From positions 347,608-411,607 of the forward strand of contig SWDI01000002.1 in NCBI GenBank assembly GCA_005116955.1: a DNA stretch of 64,000 nt, read 5' to 3'. The position numbers and the translations under genes were made by a program. The DNA comes from Nitrospira sp. Lineage in GTDB: Bacteria; Nitrospirota; Nitrospiria; Nitrospirales; Nitrospiraceae. Positions 43,869-52,213 of this stretch are shown here, piece after piece (position 1 is the first letter of the stretch; every line of letters begins with the position of its first letter). Below the pieces are notes generated by a model. That model saw nothing but the letters and a program-made list of their open reading frames with translations. It ran no database searches and was not told where the DNA came from.

Positions 43869-45671
43869 TCACGCCGTCACGGTAATCGTCACCGTTGCCA
43901 GGTTGGATGTGGCTGTGCCGTCGCTGGCTCGGTAGGTGAAGCTATCCGTGCCGATGACCCCAGTGTTGGGCCGATAGGTAAACGTGCCGTTGGTATTGAA
44001 CGTCAGCGTGCCCTTGGTCGGACCAGTCACGAGCGCCGCTGTGAGCGGCTTCCCCTCTGGATCTCGGTCGTTGGTCAGAACATTGCCGTTGAGAAGAGCA
44101 TTGGCAGTGCCGATTTTCATGAGTTCTCTGTTAGAACTGCTCGTTTCGCCGCTAAAGAACAGCGTGCCGTTCACGTTGGCGAGTTCTCCAACGTTTGCCC
44201 CGGCTAAAACCCGTACGGTTCCTGCCACGGTTCCATCGCTTCTCCAGAGGTCGGAGTTGCTAGATCTGAAGTAGGCCACCCCATTCACATCAGTGATCAT
44301 TGGGCTGCCGTTAGCCCGGTCAGGCAACGTCATCCCACCGGGAGCCAGCGCAACCGTCCCCGTTGCGGTCCCATTACTCTTCCACAACTCGAAGGTACTG
44401 TTGTTACGGAAGAAGAGTTGATTGCCTACGCCGGTCAGATCACTGAAGGGTGTACTACCTGTCCCCGGCGTAATATCTTTAACCAAAACCGTCCCAGCCG
44501 TCGTCCCGTCGCTCTTCCAGAGTTCCCGACCGTTGACATCATTGTCAGCCGTGAAGAAGAGCGTACCGTTGACATTCGTCAGATATTGAGGATACGAATG
44601 GCGACTGGACCCCACCGCGATGTCTTTGACCAGCACAGTTCCCACCGCCGTCCCGTCGGTCTTCCATAGTTCGGTTCGATTGACCCCATCATCTACCACA
44701 AAGAAAAGAGTCTGATTAACCACTGTGAGGGAAGCGTCCTGCGACGACAGTGAATAGAAGGAACGAACCACCTGGGTCCCAGTCGCGGTCCCATCACTCT
44801 TCCACAAATCATACTTATCGGTTGCAGTGTTGAAAGCGGTGAAGAACAGCATGCCCTTGAAGCTCGTGAGCAGATTTGGAGAGGAGCTGGACAAGCCGAG
44901 GTAAATATCTTTGACCAAGACCGTCCCCGCCGCTGTCCCGTTGCTCTTCCACAGCTCTATACCATTAACCCCGTTATCGACCGTGAAGAAAAGTGTGCCA
45001 TTCACGTTGGTGAGGGAACCGGTATGCCAGCTGGAGTTTGGGAATCCAGAGGCGCTCCCAGGATTGATATCCTTCACCAAGATGGTTCCCCCTGCCGTGC
45101 CATCGCTCTTCCATAGTTCCCGACCGTTGGCTGCAGTCTCGGCGAGGAAAAATAACGTGCCGTTGACATTCGTAAGATATTGAGGATTCGAACCGCTGAA
45201 CCCAGCCACGATATCTTTGACCAAAACAGTCCCCGCCGCTGTGCCGTCGCTCTTCCATAATTCCCGACCATTGACCCCGTTATCGGCCGTAAAGTAGAGC
45301 AGGCCATTGACGTTGACGAAGTCATTTGGATTTGAACCAGCTCCGGTCCGAATGTCTTTGACGAGGACCGGTCCCCCACCCTTTGATAGCGTAAATGCAT
45401 CATTGACCACGATGGGCGGCTGATTGGTCAGATTGGTCAGAAAATGGACATCGCCGGTAGTGGTCCGTGTCTGTCCCGCGAGCAGATAGGTCGACGGAAT
45501 CGTCGGTGTAATGAAGCGGCTGTCGGCACTCAGTGTGCCTTGTATCTTGATACTGCCGATCCCAGTGGGCGTGCCGGTGACAAACCGGTCATTGCCATTG
45601 CCGAAGATCCCATCCACCGGGTTGACACTCACCCGCACGGTGCTCCCGGTCATCGATCCGGTCAGGACCAA
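43869..45671 (-). CDS. Second ELWxxDGT-repeat ORF, product of an out-of-frame tandem duplication
   Basis: 600 codons without an N-terminal export motif. It begins (TTG 45671) in the middle of what is, in the upstream gene, internal sequence (LTGSMTGSTVRVSVNPVDGI) and repeats that gene's second half: eight ELWKSDGT-type repeats set inside an Ig-like domain, ending TATSNLATVTITVTA. The copy differs at many residues from the first, yet the frame has stayed open. Its start overlaps the upstream stop by 10 bases, so it could be made by reinitiation or a -1 frameshift, or be the detached 3' half of a larger gene. Without the LEPR-XLL end it may not be exported alone. Confidence 0.7.
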   Translation of the reverse strand: MVLTGSMTGSTVRVSVNPVDGIFGNGNDRFVTGTPTGIGSIKIQGTLSADSRFITPTIPSTYLLAGQTRTTTGDVHFLTNLTNQPPIVVNDAFTLSKGGGPVLVKDIRTGAGSNPNDFVNVNGLLYFTADNGVNGRELWKSDGTAAGTVLVKDIVAGFSGSNPQYLTNVNGTLFFLAETAANGRELWKSDGTAGGTILVKDINPGSASGFPNSSWHTGSLTNVNGTLFFTVDNGVNGIELWKSNGTAAGTVLVKDIYLGLSSSSPNLLTSFKGMLFFTAFNTATDKYDLWKSDGTATGTQVVRSFYSLSSQDASLTVVNQTLFFVVDDGVNRTELWKTDGTAVGTVLVKDIAVGSSRHSYPQYLTNVNGTLFFTADNDVNGRELWKSDGTTAGTVLVKDITPGTGSTPFSDLTGVGNQLFFRNNSTFELWKSNGTATGTVALAPGGMTLPDRANGSPMITDVNGVAYFRSSNSDLWRSDGTVAGTVRVLAGANVGELANVNGTLFFSGETSSSNRELMKIGTANALLNGNVLTNDRDPEGKPLTAALVTGPTKGTLTFNTNGTFTYRPNTGVIGTDSFTYRASDGTATSNLATVTITVTA

Positions 45672-45698
45672 CGCCTGCAGGCGCCCCAGACCATAGGT
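43918..45698. repeat. Tandem duplication, copy B (1781 bp)
   Basis: The junction lies at 45698/45699, where sequence ending GACCATAGGT (also at 47461-47470) meets CCGTCGCTGG (also at 43918-43927). Copy A is 45699-47470. The copies are nearly identical at their outer parts and diverged in the repeat region. Confidence 0.85.
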
Positions 45699-48445
45699 CC
45701 GTCGCTGGCTCGGTAGGTGAAGCTATCCGTGCCGATGAACCCAGCGTTAGGCCGATAGGTGAACGTGCCGTTGGCATTGAACGTCAGCGTGCCCTTGGTC
45801 GGACCAGTCACGAGCGCAGCTGTGAGCGGCTTCCCCTCCGGATCACGGTCGTTGGTGAGAACATTAGCCTTAGTGACCTTCATGAGTTCTTGTCCAGTCC
45901 CAACCTGGACACCACTGAAGAACAGTGAGTCATTCACATTGGCGAGTTCATGGACGTTTGCGCCTGCTAGGACACGTACGGTCCCTGCAACAGTCCCATC
46001 GCTCCTCCACAGGTCATGGTTGTTGGCTCTGAAGTAGGCCAGCCCATTGATATCCGTAATCATCGCGCCACCGCCCTGGGGTAGCGTCAAGCCACTAGCA
46101 GCCAGGGCAATCGTTCCCGCCTCCGTACCATTACTCTTCCACAGCATCTCGATTCCATTCACCTGGGCGTGGAAGAAAAGTTGGCTCCCTACCTTTTCCA
46201 GTTCCCTGAAGATGGTATGCCCAGCCCCCGACGTGATGTTTTTGACCAGAACCGTCCCACCCGCAGTCCCGTCGCTCTTCCAGAGTTCTGTCCCTGTCGC
46301 GGACGTATTAGCTACGAAGTACAACCTGCCATTGACGTTCGTGAGGTGACTAGGCTCAGAAGTGCTACCCTCAGGGCTGAAATCCTTCACCATAATCGTC
46401 CCGCCAGTCGTGCCGTCAGTCTTCCAAAGCTTGTTGTGAGTACTGAAGCCATTATTGGCCGTGAAGAAGAGAGTACTGCCGACCGCTTCGAGGTTACTGA
46501 TATCAATCCAGCTATTCGGCGCGAAGCCTCCGACCCGTTGCGTCCCTGTAGCGTCGCTCTTCCATAAATTAGGGCCTGTCTTACCATCATTGGCCACAAA
46601 GAACAGCGTGCCATTAACAACAGTCAACTCTTCGATCCTCGAGTCAAGCGAACCCTCCCAGATATCCATGACCCGGACCGTCCCACCCTCTGTCCCGTTG
46701 CTCTTCCAGAGTTCCCGGCCTTTCACGCCATCATCGGCAGTGAAGAAAAGGGTCCCGTTGACGTTGACAAAGAGATCATTGAGCAAAAACGAGATTCCAT
46801 ACCCGGTCCCTGGCTTAATGTCCTTGACCCGGACCGTCCCAGGCCCTGTCCCGTCGCTCTTCCAGAGCTCCCGACCTTCCGCTGCCGTTTCAGCGGTGAA
46901 GAACAACTTGCCGTTCACATTCGTGAGGTGGTAGGGATTCGAGCTGCCAGCCCCTCCGACAATATCCTTCACCAGTACAGTCCCCTCTGCAGTTCCGTTA
47001 CTCTTCCAAAGTTCAACGCCATCCGCTCCATTTCCGTTATTGGCCGTGAAGAAAATAGTGCCGTTGATATTCACAAAGTTAGATGGGTTTGAGGCGCTGG
47101 CACCCGATAGGATGTCCTTGACGACGGACGCAACCTCAGAGAGAACACCATTCTGCTTCACCGTGAACGCATCATTGTTGGCGATGGGAGGCTGATTGGT
47201 CAGATTGGTAAGGAAATGGACATCCCCGGTGGTTGTCCTGGTCTGTCCCGCGAGCAGATAGGTCGTCGGAATCGTCGGCGAAATGAAACGGCTGTCGGCA
47301 CTCAGGGTCCCTTGTATCTTGATACTGCCGATCCCGGTGGGCGTGCCGGTAACAAACCGGTCATTGCCGTTGCCGAAGATCCCATCCACCGGGTTGACGC
47401 TGACCCGCACCGTACTCCCGGTCATCGAACCGGTCAGGACCAACGCCTGCAGGCGCCCCAGACCATAGGTATCGAGATTGGTGCTCGTCCCGCCCAGCTT
47501 CCCGTCCTGCCCCAGCGTCGTTCCAATATAGAGCTTCGCGTTTGTGAGGTTCCGCGCGGTGAAAGTGGTGATGGATTTGGCGGCCACATTCCCGCCGAGC
47601 ACATCGCCGAGCGTGAGGGTGGTGATAGTCCCATTGATGGCCACGGTCCCGTTCATATCAGTGGTGGCTGCGGTAAACGACGCCAATGGGCCGGCCGTCT
47701 GGATATCGTTCAGCGTGACGCGCCCATTGCCGCCGCTGGTGGTGATGGTAACGGCGGACGTGGTGGTCGTGCCGGTGAGTTTCAGATCCCAGCTCGTGCC
47801 GTCTTTGACGACCGTGCCAACCCCTGGACCAGTCAACTTGAACGTCACGGCGGTGCCATCAGCATCGCGCAGCGTGAGCACGGTGTTGCCGGTACGGCCC
47901 GGCACGGTACCGAACTGCCACACGACCGTAAACGAGGGCCTCACCTCGGTATTGTTCGCTTCTCCGGCTGTGCCTTCGGCCACGATGTTCGTCGCATCCA
48001 CCCGCGAGAGTAACTTATATGACCCGGCGGCTAAAGTATTGGGCATCGTCAGGTTGACCAACACACTACGAGACTGTCCAGGATTGAGCGGCGTGGCCGC
48101 CGTGGCCGTAGTCATGGCCGTCCCCAACAACACATCCGACGTGCTGAACGTGGTATCGGTCGAGGCATAGACACGCACTTGCGTGGACAGGGTGGCAGCC
48201 GTGGTCCCTTGGTTTTTCACTTGGACCGTCGCCGTTTCAACGTTCGTCGGCACACTGGGATCCGTCAGGGTATGGGCCGTCACGAGGCCGGTCAGGTCCG
48301 CCGCCAGTAAGATTCGTCCTTCCAGCGGTTCCAGCGTATACTCGGACGCTGGGCGTGGTGCATCGGTCGCACGATATGTACGTGGCCCTCCTTGCTTACC
48401 GCTCAACAACCCCCGGAGCTTCGAAACAAATACCCCCTCGCGCAT
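45662..48445 (-). CDS. LEPR-XLL surface protein with CARDB-like and ELWxxDGT repeat domains
   Basis: 927 residues. There is no Sec signal peptide; instead residues 41-50 read LEGRILLAAD, the LEPR-XLL motif found near the start of large surface proteins. Then come a CARDB-like domain (TVQVKNQGTTAATLSTQVRV, about 70-170), a beta-rich region (180-370) and an Ig/cadherin-like domain (PPIANNDAFTV ... FTYRASDG) that contains eight ELWxxDGTxxGT repeats between its first strand and the rest. The last codons (PMVWGACRRWS) are read out of frame across a duplication junction, so the native C-terminus is lost. A strong AAGGAGGTGA precedes ATG 48445. It is probably the substrate of the export genes downstream. 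Confidence 0.85.
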   Translation of the reverse strand: MREGVFVSKLRGLLSGKQGGPRTYRATDAPRPASEYTLEPLEGRILLAADLTGLVTAHTLTDPSVPTNVETATVQVKNQGTTAATLSTQVRVYASTDTTFSTSDVLLGTAMTTATAATPLNPGQSRSVLVNLTMPNTLAAGSYKLLSRVDATNIVAEGTAGEANNTEVRPSFTVVWQFGTVPGRTGNTVLTLRDADGTAVTFKLTGPGVGTVVKDGTSWDLKLTGTTTTSAVTITTSGGNGRVTLNDIQTAGPLASFTAATTDMNGTVAINGTITTLTLGDVLGGNVAAKSITTFTARNLTNAKLYIGTTLGQDGKLGGTSTNLDTYGLGRLQALVLTGSMTGSTVRVSVNPVDGIFGNGNDRFVTGTPTGIGSIKIQGTLSADSRFISPTIPTTYLLAGQTRTTTGDVHFLTNLTNQPPIANNDAFTVKQNGVLSEVASVVKDILSGASASNPSNFVNINGTIFFTANNGNGADGVELWKSNGTAEGTVLVKDIVGGAGSSNPYHLTNVNGKLFFTAETAAEGRELWKSDGTGPGTVRVKDIKPGTGYGISFLLNDLFVNVNGTLFFTADDGVKGRELWKSNGTEGGTVRVMDIWEGSLDSRIEELTVVNGTLFFVANDGKTGPNLWKSDATGTQRVGGFAPNSWIDISNLEAVGSTLFFTANNGFSTHNKLWKTDGTTGGTIMVKDFSPEGSTSEPSHLTNVNGRLYFVANTSATGTELWKSDGTAGGTVLVKNITSGAGHTIFRELEKVGSQLFFHAQVNGIEMLWKSNGTEAGTIALAASGLTLPQGGGAMITDINGLAYFRANNHDLWRSDGTVAGTVRVLAGANVHELANVNDSLFFSGVQVGTGQELMKVTKANVLTNDRDPEGKPLTAALVTGPTKGTLTFNANGTFTYRPNAGFIGTDSFTYRASDGPMVWGACRRWS
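45699..47470. repeat. Tandem duplication, copy A (1772 bp)
   Basis: Same-orientation counterpart of 43918-45698; the lengths differ by 9 bases (three codons). Both copies hold eight ELWxxDGT-type repeats. Confidence 0.85.
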
Positions 48446-48887
48446 CAGTCACCTCCTTGAAATGTTTCTACCGTGTTATTTGTCGTGTTTTTCAGATCTT
48501 GCGTTCAACGGTCCCCATCGTGAAGTTGGAAACCTATCGACGTAATCCCTCTGGGGGACATCATGGCCTGATGGCCATACCATACCAACGCGTTGTTTCA
48601 AACATGAAAGAACAGCAGGGTGATCAACGCCAATGAACACTACCCGTGAGCATGTAGCGCTCATCCATTTTGAGGAGGTGACGATAATCTGGTTCGGTTT
48701 GAAAGATCAAGCTCTATAATCCCATGGCGCAAATGACTAGAACTGGCCATCGGAATAGCACACATAATACGGATGACTAATAGTTCGTCAGATTCTGATT
48801 TGGTAGCGACGGGGTGGGATATTCAGTTTACAAGCACAGGATTTGCTCGCATTGATGACGGGAACAACGGACAGGACGCAGAAAGAA
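48446..48887. other. Promoter-bearing gene-free stretch before the export operon
   Basis: About 440 bases upstream of the LEPR-XLL gene on the minus strand. The ribosome binding site AAGGAGGTGA at the operon side is clear. No operator or unambiguous -35/-10 pair was identified, and no gene is evident. Confidence 0.4.
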
Positions 48888-48915
48888 AAAGGCCCGTCTG
48901 GGAAGGCGGGCCTTT
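48888..48915 (-). terminator. Intrinsic terminator of hsp20
   Basis: An 11-bp stem (AAAGGCCCGTC / GGCGGGCCTTT, one mismatch) around TGGGAA. On the minus strand it is followed by TTTTTC, a proper T tract, 27 bases past the hsp20 stop. Confidence 0.8.
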
Positions 48916-48941
48916 GTTTCTGGAGGCTTCTTCAGAACGTC

Positions 48942-49391
48942 TTACGCCACCTTCACTTCGATGGCCTTCGGCTTCGCCTTCTCCGACTTCGGCAGATGAA
49001 GGTTGAGTACCCCATCCTTAAAGTCGGCTTTCACCTTTTCCTCTTCAATCACATCCGGCAACGAGAAGGTCCGGACGAAGCTGCCATACGATCGCTCGAT
49101 CCGATGGTACTTCTTTCCTTTTTCTTCCTTCTCATGCTTCCGCTCGCCCTGAATTGTAAGCACGCCATCCTCCACTGTCACCTTGACGTCTTCCTTCTTC
49201 ACATCGGGAATTTCCGCTTTGATCTGATACTCCTGTTCGGTTTCACTGATGTCGACCGACGGCGTCCAATCCGCCACGATCATGGTTTCTTTCCCGTTGG
49301 TTTGCGACGCAGCCGGGCGCGCGAACATACGATTCAACCGATCTGAGACTTCCTCTAGCTCCCGAAATGGATCCCATCGTACGAGTGCCAT
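48942..49391 (-). CDS. Hsp20/alpha-crystallin small heat-shock protein
   Basis: 149 residues from ATG 49391, preceded by AGGAGGTTGCT. Typical features: MALVRWDPFRELEEVSDRLN, the alpha-crystallin domain (about 42-140) with KAEIPDVKKEDVKVTVEDGV and GVLTIQGERKHE, the GVLNLHLPK strand and an IEV tail (KAIEVKVA) that docks into neighbouring dimers. It holds unfolding proteins for refolding by ATP-dependent chaperones. It is a single gene with its own terminator. Confidence 0.95.
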   Translation of the reverse strand: MALVRWDPFRELEEVSDRLNRMFARPAASQTNGKETMIVADWTPSVDISETEQEYQIKAEIPDVKKEDVKVTVEDGVLTIQGERKHEKEEKGKKYHRIERSYGSFVRTFSLPDVIEEEKVKADFKDGVLNLHLPKSEKAKPKAIEVKVA

Positions 49392-49525
49392 AGCAACCTC
49401 CTCCTTGGCTTTCCATGTGGTTGTCAGGTTATCGTCGCTGGCGCCGCGCCGATTCAACTGCCTACCCGATAGATAAATCGACCGATGGGGAAGTCAAGAG
49501 CCTGCACTGCATGCAAATACGGGGA

Positions 49526-50659
49526 TTACCGGCGATCAATAGGCACATAGGGACGGTTATGTTCCCCGGAGTAGATTTGATCCGGCCGAAACAGCTTGTT
49601 TTCACGCAACTGCTCCAGCCAATGGGCCAACCAACCCGACACCCGCGATATGGCAAACAGTGGCGTAAAAAGATCGACATCGATTCCCATCTTGTCGTAG
49701 ATGATGCCGGAGTAGAAATCGACGTTCGGGTAGATACCCTTGCTGTTCAGCATGGCTCCGGCCGCTGTCTCCACTTCCAATGCAATTTCATAGAGAGGCG
49801 AACTTCCGCACTCTTTGAACAAGCGCCGACAAAGTCCCTGTAGGACCGTGGCCCGAGGGTCCTTGACTGTGTAGACGCGATGACCGAAGCCCATCAGTTT
49901 TTTCTTATTCTGCAAGGCACGTTCGACGTACGACCTCGCCTTCTCCGCCGTGCCGATCTCTCGAAGCATCACCACCACTTCTTCGTTTGCGCCGCCGTGC
50001 AGAGGACCTTTCAGCGCGCCGATCGACGACGCCACGACTGTATAGGGATCAGCCAGCGTCGACGCCGTGACCAGTCCCGTAAACGTGGATGCGTTCATGG
50101 TGTGTTCGGCATGAAGAATCAAACAGTCATCGAAGATATCCGCCCACACGGATGGGGCGACTGACTCAGTGAGCATGTATAAGAAGTTCTCGCTGAATCC
50201 GAGATCATCCCGCGGCGGGATCGGATCATCGCCGTGGCGCAGTCTTGCCCAGGCCGCGACGATCGTCGGCAGCTTGGCGACCAGTCGCACCGCGCTCCAA
50301 TAGTTATTCTCGACGTCCTTGACGTGACGGCCTGGATAAAACATGCCGAGTGCCGCCACCGCCGCCTGGAGCGCATCCATGGGATGGCCCTGTTCGGGAA
50401 GGCACTTCAGCAAATCAATGATACGGAACTTGATGCGCCGATGACGGGTCACGTCCATGGTCCATTGTTGGAATTCAGCCGCTGACGGAAGATGCCCGAA
50501 CAGCAGGAGATAGGCGGTTTCCAAATACGATGACTCTGCGCACAGGGTCTCAACTCGGATGCCGCGGTATTCCAGTATGCCGCGTTGACCATCGACATCG
50601 CTGATGGATGAGGTCGCTGCGGGAACACCAGCTAAACCTGGCATGAAATCATGGGGCAT
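49526..50659 (-). CDS. gltA: Citrate synthase
   Basis: 377 residues, in the size range of the smaller bacterial/archaeal-type citrate synthases. Catalytic residues are visible: His in LHAEHTMNASTF, His in GALKGPLHGGANEEV, and Asp in NVDFYSGIIYDKMG. The stretch KKLMGFGHRVYTVKDPRA is the usual substrate-binding loop. It condenses acetyl-CoA with oxaloacetate. 2-methylcitrate synthase is the main alternative, but no prp genes are nearby. It is encoded alone. Confidence 0.92.
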   Translation of the reverse strand: MPHDFMPGLAGVPAATSSISDVDGQRGILEYRGIRVETLCAESSYLETAYLLLFGHLPSAAEFQQWTMDVTRHRRIKFRIIDLLKCLPEQGHPMDALQAAVAALGMFYPGRHVKDVENNYWSAVRLVAKLPTIVAAWARLRHGDDPIPPRDDLGFSENFLYMLTESVAPSVWADIFDDCLILHAEHTMNASTFTGLVTASTLADPYTVVASSIGALKGPLHGGANEEVVVMLREIGTAEKARSYVERALQNKKKLMGFGHRVYTVKDPRATVLQGLCRRLFKECGSSPLYEIALEVETAAGAMLNSKGIYPNVDFYSGIIYDKMGIDVDLFTPLFAISRVSGWLAHWLEQLRENKLFRPDQIYSGEHNRPYVPIDRR

Positions 50660-50800
50660 GATGTACCCTCACAGGGGAAGAACTCTTATGGTACTTCGTT
50701 TTTACCCTACCATGACTATACGTCATTCTTGCAATGGAAAATCGCGCTTGGCATACTGAATTCATCGCGCATCGACAACGAGGGCCGGCTAGGGACGTGA

Positions 50801-51193
50801 ATGAAATACACAGCCTTCCTCCTGTACAACATTCTCATCCTGCTGGTCGGCATCGCGCACACGACCTCTGCCGGAACAGAAGAGGATGTGGTCGCCTTCG
50901 CCGTCGTCAGCGAGCTCCTCAAAGATAAGACACGGGTTCCGGCGAAAGTCGCAATCGAAGGATCGGTCACCGACATGAAGCTGCTGGCCTCCGATCACAT
51001 CCTGTCAAATTTAACCTGGAAACAATTGGAAATCTGTCACGCGCTAAAGCTCGAAGGCCAGAAGTCTTCAGAGGGATTCCGGATCCACTCAGTGCGCGCT
51101 ATCGACGGAGCCATGCTGCCGATGGTGTTACAGGGCTATGCGGGAGATTGCCTGCTCAAAAAGGCCTTGGAAGTGGTCCCCTTTGTCGATTAG
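50801..51193 (+). CDS. Exported hypothetical protein
   Basis: 130 residues with a signal peptide (hydrophobic 5-20, cut near TSAGT). The mature part is alpha/beta (VAFAVVSELLKDKTRVPAKVAIEG, HILSNLTWKQLEICHAL, MLPMVLQGYAGDCLLKKAL) with two Cys. No family was recognised. A GGGACG-like site precedes ATG 50801. It converges with the 51339 gene, with a palindromic repeat between them. Confidence 0.55.
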   Translation: MKYTAFLLYNILILLVGIAHTTSAGTEEDVVAFAVVSELLKDKTRVPAKVAIEGSVTDMKLLASDHILSNLTWKQLEICHALKLEGQKSSEGFRIHSVRAIDGAMLPMVLQGYAGDCLLKKALEVVPFVD

Positions 51194-51199
51194 CATCTG

Positions 51200-51322
51200 A
51201 CAGGATGTTGAAAAATTCCTCCAGCGTCGTTCTCGCGTCGCTCAGAGCCTCAACGTACCGCAGCGTACGCCTCGTCTCTTCGCTTGCTGCGGCCTTGCTG
51301 GAAGGCCTTTTTGAACATCCTG
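51200..51322. repeat. Palindromic intergenic repeat, copy C
   Basis: About 123 bases bounded by a 16-base inverted pair with one mismatch (ACAGGATGTTGAAAAA ... TTTTTGAACATCCTGT). The inside (CCAGCGTCGTTCTCGC, CCTCAACGTACC) is the reverse complement of copy A. It lies between two converging genes, where it could stop transcription from both sides. Confidence 0.85.
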
Positions 51323-51338
51323 TGGGTAACGCTGATCA

Positions 51339-51707
51339 TCAGATGGTACAGTCTGGGCACTGCTCCGGTTCCTGATCTGACTCGCGTTCCTCTAGAGTGA
51401 GGGGGAAGAGCATCCCACAGGATAGGCAGGATCGGATCTCAAAATAGGGAACGCCGTGCTCATCGAGTTCAGTCGGAAGGAGGAGCTCTCGTGGGTCATA
51501 CCCGACCAGTCCCTCGTCACTGAACTTGACCACGGCGAGTCGGTCGTTGAAGGCTTCGAACGTCGCTTCCTGTCCTTTGCGAGCAAGCATATGTCCAAGG
51601 ACAAAGACCGGCTGACCTTTACGCTTAATGCGGAGATCCTTGAGTGTTCGCTGGGAGGCAGTGGCACAGGCGAACTGACCGGCAGAGCTGGTTCCGACCC
51701 ACGGCAT
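51339..51707 (-). CDS. Hypothetical protein with C-terminal zinc-ribbon-like cysteines
   Basis: 122 residues; not recognised. The centre (RKGQPVFVLGHMLARKGQE, YDPRELLLPTELDEHGVPY) looks like a small beta domain, and the C-terminus has SCLSCG and, about 20 residues later, CPDC, which could hold one zinc ion. AAGG lies about 6 bases before ATG 51707; an internal ATG at 51590 is possible. The function is unknown. Confidence 0.5.
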   Translation of the reverse strand: MPWVGTSSAGQFACATASQRTLKDLRIKRKGQPVFVLGHMLARKGQEATFEAFNDRLAVVKFSDEGLVGYDPRELLLPTELDEHGVPYFEIRSCLSCGMLFPLTLEERESDQEPEQCPDCTI

Positions 51708-51799
51708 ACAGGACCTTGTTGCAAGAACACCATCGACCGAGATCTAATACATAGACTGAAACAATTCGTCAAGACTCGTCTTCTTACCAAGGAGTGACT

Positions 51800-52150
51800 A
51801 TGGCAGATATCACGATTTATCACAAACCGACCTGCACGACATGCCGACAAGCCGTACAGATGCTCAAAGACAGCGGCAAACCCTTCATGGCCATCAACTA
51901 CTACGAGCAATCATTTACCAAAGCACAGTTAAAAGCCCTCCTAAAGAAAGCCAACCTCTCCCCCAAAGACGTACTCAGAACCAAGGAAGATCTGTACCGC
52001 GAGCTTGGCCTGGCGAAGGCACAGCTCTCCGACGATGAGCTGCTCGACCTGATGGTAAAACACCCGGATCTGATTCAACGACCGATCGTCGAGAAAGGCA
52101 ACCAGGCAATGCTGGCAAGACCGGCGGACTCGATTAAAAAGCTCTTGTAG
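51800..52150 (+). CDS. ArsC/Spx-family thioredoxin-fold protein
   Basis: 116 residues from ATG 51800, with AAGGAG upstream. Thioredoxin-like fold with the active site HKPTCTTCRQAVQML near residue 10, then DVLRTKEDLYRELGL and QRPIVEKGNQAMLARP, the ArsC-family signature. Arsenate reductases need an R-[ST]-x(3)-E segment and Arg in the late loop; RTKEDLY and RP are compatible. Because a CxxC pair is present, it could also be a YffB/Spx-like redox protein. No ars genes are nearby, so arsenate reduction is uncertain. Confidence 0.8.
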   Translation: MADITIYHKPTCTTCRQAVQMLKDSGKPFMAINYYEQSFTKAQLKALLKKANLSPKDVLRTKEDLYRELGLAKAQLSDDELLDLMVKHPDLIQRPIVEKGNQAMLARPADSIKKLL

Positions 52151-52213
52151 GTTCTGGACTCCGAACCTCCATAACGGGCGATCGCAGAGGGAGTTCCACG
52201 CAAGCGGGATCAC

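Noticed and set aside
47216-48170. Long plus-strand frames (265 and 208 codons) opposite the LEPR-XLL gene
   Set aside because: They mirror the repetitive surface protein; the repeated wording in both duplicated copies shows they follow its repeats and not a separate gene.
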